Source: Flavobacteriales bacterium (GTDB lineage Bacteria > Bacteroidota > Bacteroidia > Flavobacteriales_D > Sanyastnellaceae). From it: a stretch of DNA of 42,735 nt. The position numbers and the translations under genes were made by a program. The DNA lies in NCBI GenBank assembly GCA_002683345.1, contig NYSX01000049.1:1-42735 (forward strand), in the 5' to 3' direction. This document shows, one piece after another, positions 40,888 to 42,735 of this stretch (positions are counted from its first letter, which is position 1; the number at the start of each line of letters is the position of its first letter). Below the pieces are notes generated by a model. It was given only the letters and a program-made list of their open reading frames with translations, made no database searches and was not told the DNA's origin.

Positions 40888-40949
40888 AGTTGTTTGCGGA
40901 ATGAAGAGCCGACAACTGACCCCGGAGTGTTTGCCACCCAAAACCCGGG

Positions 40950-41726
40950 TCAGCCAGGTTGAGGCGCGTCGACCTGTAGGTCGTCGTTCGTGTTGAACTG
41001 ATTCACCAGCTCCGACCTCAATGATTGAAGAGAGGAAATGTAGTATTCCAGACTCATGATTCTCAACCCAATTCTGTGTGACCGATCCTCTAGCAGGTTG
41101 CGTAGAGGCAAGTCAAAGTCTTCCGCAAAAATCTCGGCGCGGCTCCTGTAGACGCTGCTGGCATCACGCTTACGTTCGGCCCACGCGAAAATTTTGTCAG
41201 AATTGGCCCGGAGGAGCCCCTCGTTCACTGTAACACGCCTTTTTTTTGTCGTGTACGCAGCTTCTATAGATTCTCGCAACCCTGGCTCCTCAATGTTCAG
41301 CAACAAACCTGAAGCGACCAGCGAGTTGAAGTAGATTTCACTCTGAGCAAAGGTGTTCCACCAAGTCACCATCCAAAAGTGTAGCTCTTGATAATCCTCT
41401 GGCGTTGTCCAGTAGCGGTATTCCCCACCATCAAGATAACTGTGCCCAAATGGGTGCGCGTTGTGTTGGACAATCAGGAATTCGCGATCGAGCCGTCCTT
41501 CCAACAAGACGGCATCATTCACTTTTGCCATGTTGCGCAGTTGTTTGAGGTGTTCCTCGCAATATTCCAGGTTAGACTCAATTTCAGTTGTGAGGGTGTA
41601 GATAAGCCGCCTTGTTTCTTGCTGCGATCTTTTTTCCTCGCCGTATCGCTGAACACTGAAGGAAACCAAAACACCTAAAAAAATGACGAAGAACTCAAGA
41701 CTGTAACGAATGGCATATCGGCGCAT
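40950..41726 (-). CDS. DUF6090-like membrane-anchored protein
   Basis: A 258-residue protein with a single N-terminal hydrophobic helix (YSLEFFVIFLGVLVSFSV, about 8-25) followed by a charged, coiled region (QRYGEEKRSQQETRRLIYTLTTEIESNLEYC). This N-terminal pattern (E-x-hydrophobic-G-x-L-x-S-F, then an R/W-E-x-x-x-x-x-x-E stretch) is typical of DUF6090-type proteins in Bacteroidota, whose role is unknown. The rest is mostly helical, cytoplasmic or periplasmic. The start at 41726 is chosen because it begins the helix; longer in-frame starts run through a promoter box. AT-richer than the core genes. Confidence 0.65.
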   Translation of the reverse strand: MRRYAIRYSLEFFVIFLGVLVSFSVQRYGEEKRSQQETRRLIYTLTTEIESNLEYCEEHLKQLRNMAKVNDAVLLEGRLDREFLIVQHNAHPFGHSYLDGGEYRYWTTPEDYQELHFWMVTWWNTFAQSEIYFNSLVASGLLLNIEEPGLRESIEAAYTTKKRRVTVNEGLLRANSDKIFAWAERKRDASSVYRSRAEIFAEDFDLPLRNLLEDRSHRIGLRIMSLEYYISSLQSLRSELVNQFNTNDDLQVDAPQPG

Positions 41727-41751
41727 GACCAAAATGTTTGGGGTGTTGGGG

Positions 41752-41759
41752 ACAAGGTA
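41752..41759 (-). promoter_or_regulatory. -7-like box TACCTTGT, 25 nt before the start at 41726
   Basis: It fits TAnnTTnn with a 25-nt leader. Its position argues for the 41726 start over longer in-frame versions. Confidence 0.4.
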
Positions 41760-41838
41760 GTCGCCTTTGTGTTGGGCACCTCCATGTGGCCAACTCATTC
41801 CGCCTGAGTAGCGTCGCCTCCGACGCGCACCAGCAAAC

Positions 41839-41868
41839 AAAAACCCCGCATTGAGCGGGGCTTTTATT
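41839..41868 (-). terminator. intrinsic terminator after the exported protein gene (GCCCCGC hairpin family)
   Basis: CCCCGC (41844-41849) and GCGGGG (41855-41860) pair perfectly around ATTGA; on the minus strand GCGGGGTTTTTG follows. It is T-rich on both strands, so possibly bidirectional. Confidence 0.75.
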
Positions 41869-41891
41869 TGTTTTCGTTTGAAAGTGAGCCC

Positions 41892-42548
41892 TCAGCTTTG
41901 GGCGCGTAGGTTAAACCCGACAGAAACCGTGAGGCGGAAGCCGGTCTCCCTCTGACGGATTCGATCGAAGTAATCCGTAGACTCCAAGACGTCGCCCAAA
42001 GCAGAGTTCCGTGGCCCTTGTTTGTTGGGGACAAATGCAATGTTGATCGGAAGGTTAAGGTCGCCCTTTGTGTAGTTGTAACCAAAGGCAAAGACAAACC
42101 CCAATCCCGAGGTAGACAGGTTGGGGCCGGTGGCAAATTCCACACCGTTTTCAGAACGCACACCCACAAGGCTTGAGAAAGACGGCAAAAACATCCCCTT
42201 CTCCATCCCGCCAATCAATGCCACCCACTCAACGAGGCCCACAACAGGCCCACCCGTGTCTGCGAATCGAGTCTCCCACTGCCAACCATATTGCGTGGTG
42301 TATGTGAAGGGCAATCCATTTCCGAACTCAGAGTTGTACTGTGCAGAATCCATTTCGTGCACGCGATTCAAGAATTGGGCGCTGCTGCCTTCAGAGACGT
42401 ATGTGACGCCAAACCGTGGACCAGACATCTGGTTGACCTGAGAATTTTCAGGAACGTCGTTGAACCCCCAAGAGGAATCCACAGACGTTTGGCCAAACAA
42501 AATTCCACCAAAAACAAAAAAAGAAAGAAAAAAGAAACAATATTTCAT
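41892..42548 (-). CDS. exported protein of unknown function, probably outer-membrane barrel-like
   Basis: A 218-residue protein. MKYCFFFLSFFVFGGILFGQ is a signal peptide. The remainder shows alternating polar and hydrophobic residues with SGLGFVFAFGYNYTKGDLNLPINIAFVPNK and ends TGFRLTVSVGFNLRAQS, consistent with a small beta barrel (terminal aromatic-rich strands), but no family was recognised. The start at 42548 is favoured by the signal peptide and a TATCTTCG box 4 nt upstream. It is insulated by a terminator on its 3' side. Composition is AT-richer than the core. Confidence 0.65.
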   Translation of the reverse strand: MKYCFFFLSFFVFGGILFGQTSVDSSWGFNDVPENSQVNQMSGPRFGVTYVSEGSSAQFLNRVHEMDSAQYNSEFGNGLPFTYTTQYGWQWETRFADTGGPVVGLVEWVALIGGMEKGMFLPSFSSLVGVRSENGVEFATGPNLSTSGLGFVFAFGYNYTKGDLNLPINIAFVPNKQGPRNSALGDVLESTDYFDRIRQRETGFRLTVSVGFNLRAQS

Positions 42549-42552
42549 GGAG

Positions 42553-42560
42553 CGAAGATA
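42553..42560 (-). promoter_or_regulatory. -7 box TATCTTCG, 4 nt before the start at 42548
   Basis: It fits TAnnTTYG with CTCC before the ATG, even in this AT-richer and less conserved part of the window. Confidence 0.55.
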
Positions 42561-42647
42561 TACAACTCCTTCTATCCCAGAAAATTTCAAGCATCAATTT
42601 TGAAGGTGGCCTCTGACGGGGTAGGGTTTCTCATTAAGTCACCAAAC

Positions 42648-42675
42648 AAAAAGCCCCGCACGAGGCGAGGCTTCT
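42648..42675 (-). terminator. intrinsic terminator of tRNA-Asn (GCCCCGC hairpin family)
   Basis: AAGCCCCGC (42651-42659) and GCGAGGCTT (42665-42673) flank a 5-nt loop; on the minus strand GGGGCTTTTTG follows. Its sequence is nearly identical to the copy at 40222-40250. Confidence 0.75.
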
Positions 42676-42681
42676 TTTGGG

Positions 42682-42735
42682 CTCCTCCACTTGGACTTGA
42701 ACCAAGGACCCTCTGATTAACAGTCAGATGCTCTA
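42682..42735 (-). tRNA. tRNA-Asn (anticodon GTT), 5' end cut off by the window
   Basis: The minus strand shows the anticodon arm TCTGA-CTGTTAA-TCAGA (anticodon GTT), T-arm CTTGG-TTCAAGT-CCAAG and the 3' acceptor half TGGAGGA with discriminator G. The D-arm is only partly inside. It is followed by a terminator. Confidence 0.92.

Noticed and set aside
1-42735. Whole-window look for CRISPR arrays, insertion sequences, prophage genes, toxin-antitoxin pairs and restriction or other defence genes
   Set aside because: No direct-repeat arrays, transposase or integrase motifs, or known defence domains were seen. The interesting content is regulatory and structural rather than a recognised defence system.

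Overview
The window looks like a chromosomal piece of a GC-rich member of the Bacteroidota (Flavobacteriia-like). Supporting signs are five cargo proteins with type IX secretion (T9SS) C-terminal signals, a PorP/SprF protein, a DUF4175 - ATPase - ybeY - mnmG cluster, a LytTR two-component pair, no Shine-Dalgarno sequences, and many copies of a TAnnTT(T/C)G box, the known Bacteroidota -7 promoter element. Species cannot be told from this sequence.

Layout. 1-5300: 3' part of purF, two paralogous T9SS type A cargo genes flanking a DCC-thioredoxin / YeeE-YedE (thiosulfate-type) transporter cassette, a Pmp3-like small protein, and tRNA-Leu(CAA). 5467-10483: a three-gene unit of glycosyltransferase, wecB-type UDP-GlcNAc 2-epimerase and a large lectin-domain surface protein with a type B T9SS signal. 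10491-13919 (minus): type B cargo, PorP/SprF and a membrane histidine kinase, tightly coupled. 14007-19800: biotin carrier protein, hemW, an EamA transporter and a 1087-residue lamin-tail-domain T9SS protein. 19853-28749: DUF4175, anti-sigma-type ATPase, ybeY, mnmG, ALDH7 aldehyde dehydrogenase and a TlpA-like lipoprotein. 28724-30733 (minus): an in-frame fusion of ribose-5-phosphate isomerase B with a secreted M28 peptidase. 31078-36339: exported MORN-repeat protein, six-PAS soluble histidine kinase and LytTR regulator as one unit. 36346-38366: SGNH hydrolase, small membrane protein and acyltransferase 3. From 38481 to the end the DNA is visibly AT-richer and holds poorly conserved single genes (pentapeptide protein, frameshifted GNAT, lipoprotein, DUF6090-like protein, exported protein), several followed by near-identical terminator hairpins, ending in a partial tRNA-Asn(GTT).

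Most interesting points: (1) the -7 box sits only 4-5 nt from the start codon in about a dozen genes, predicting widespread leaderless or nearly leaderless mRNAs; (2) two perfect parS-type palindromes lie inside the coding regions of ybeY and mnmG, with a third one-mismatch copy abutting a promoter, suggesting an origin-proximal, ParB-bound region; (3) the RpiB-M28 fusion carries a buried signal peptide; (4) a one-base loss in a homopolymer breaks the GNAT gene; (5) regulatory kinases are wired into T9SS and MORN gene units. No CRISPR array, phage, insertion sequence or recognisable defence island was seen.
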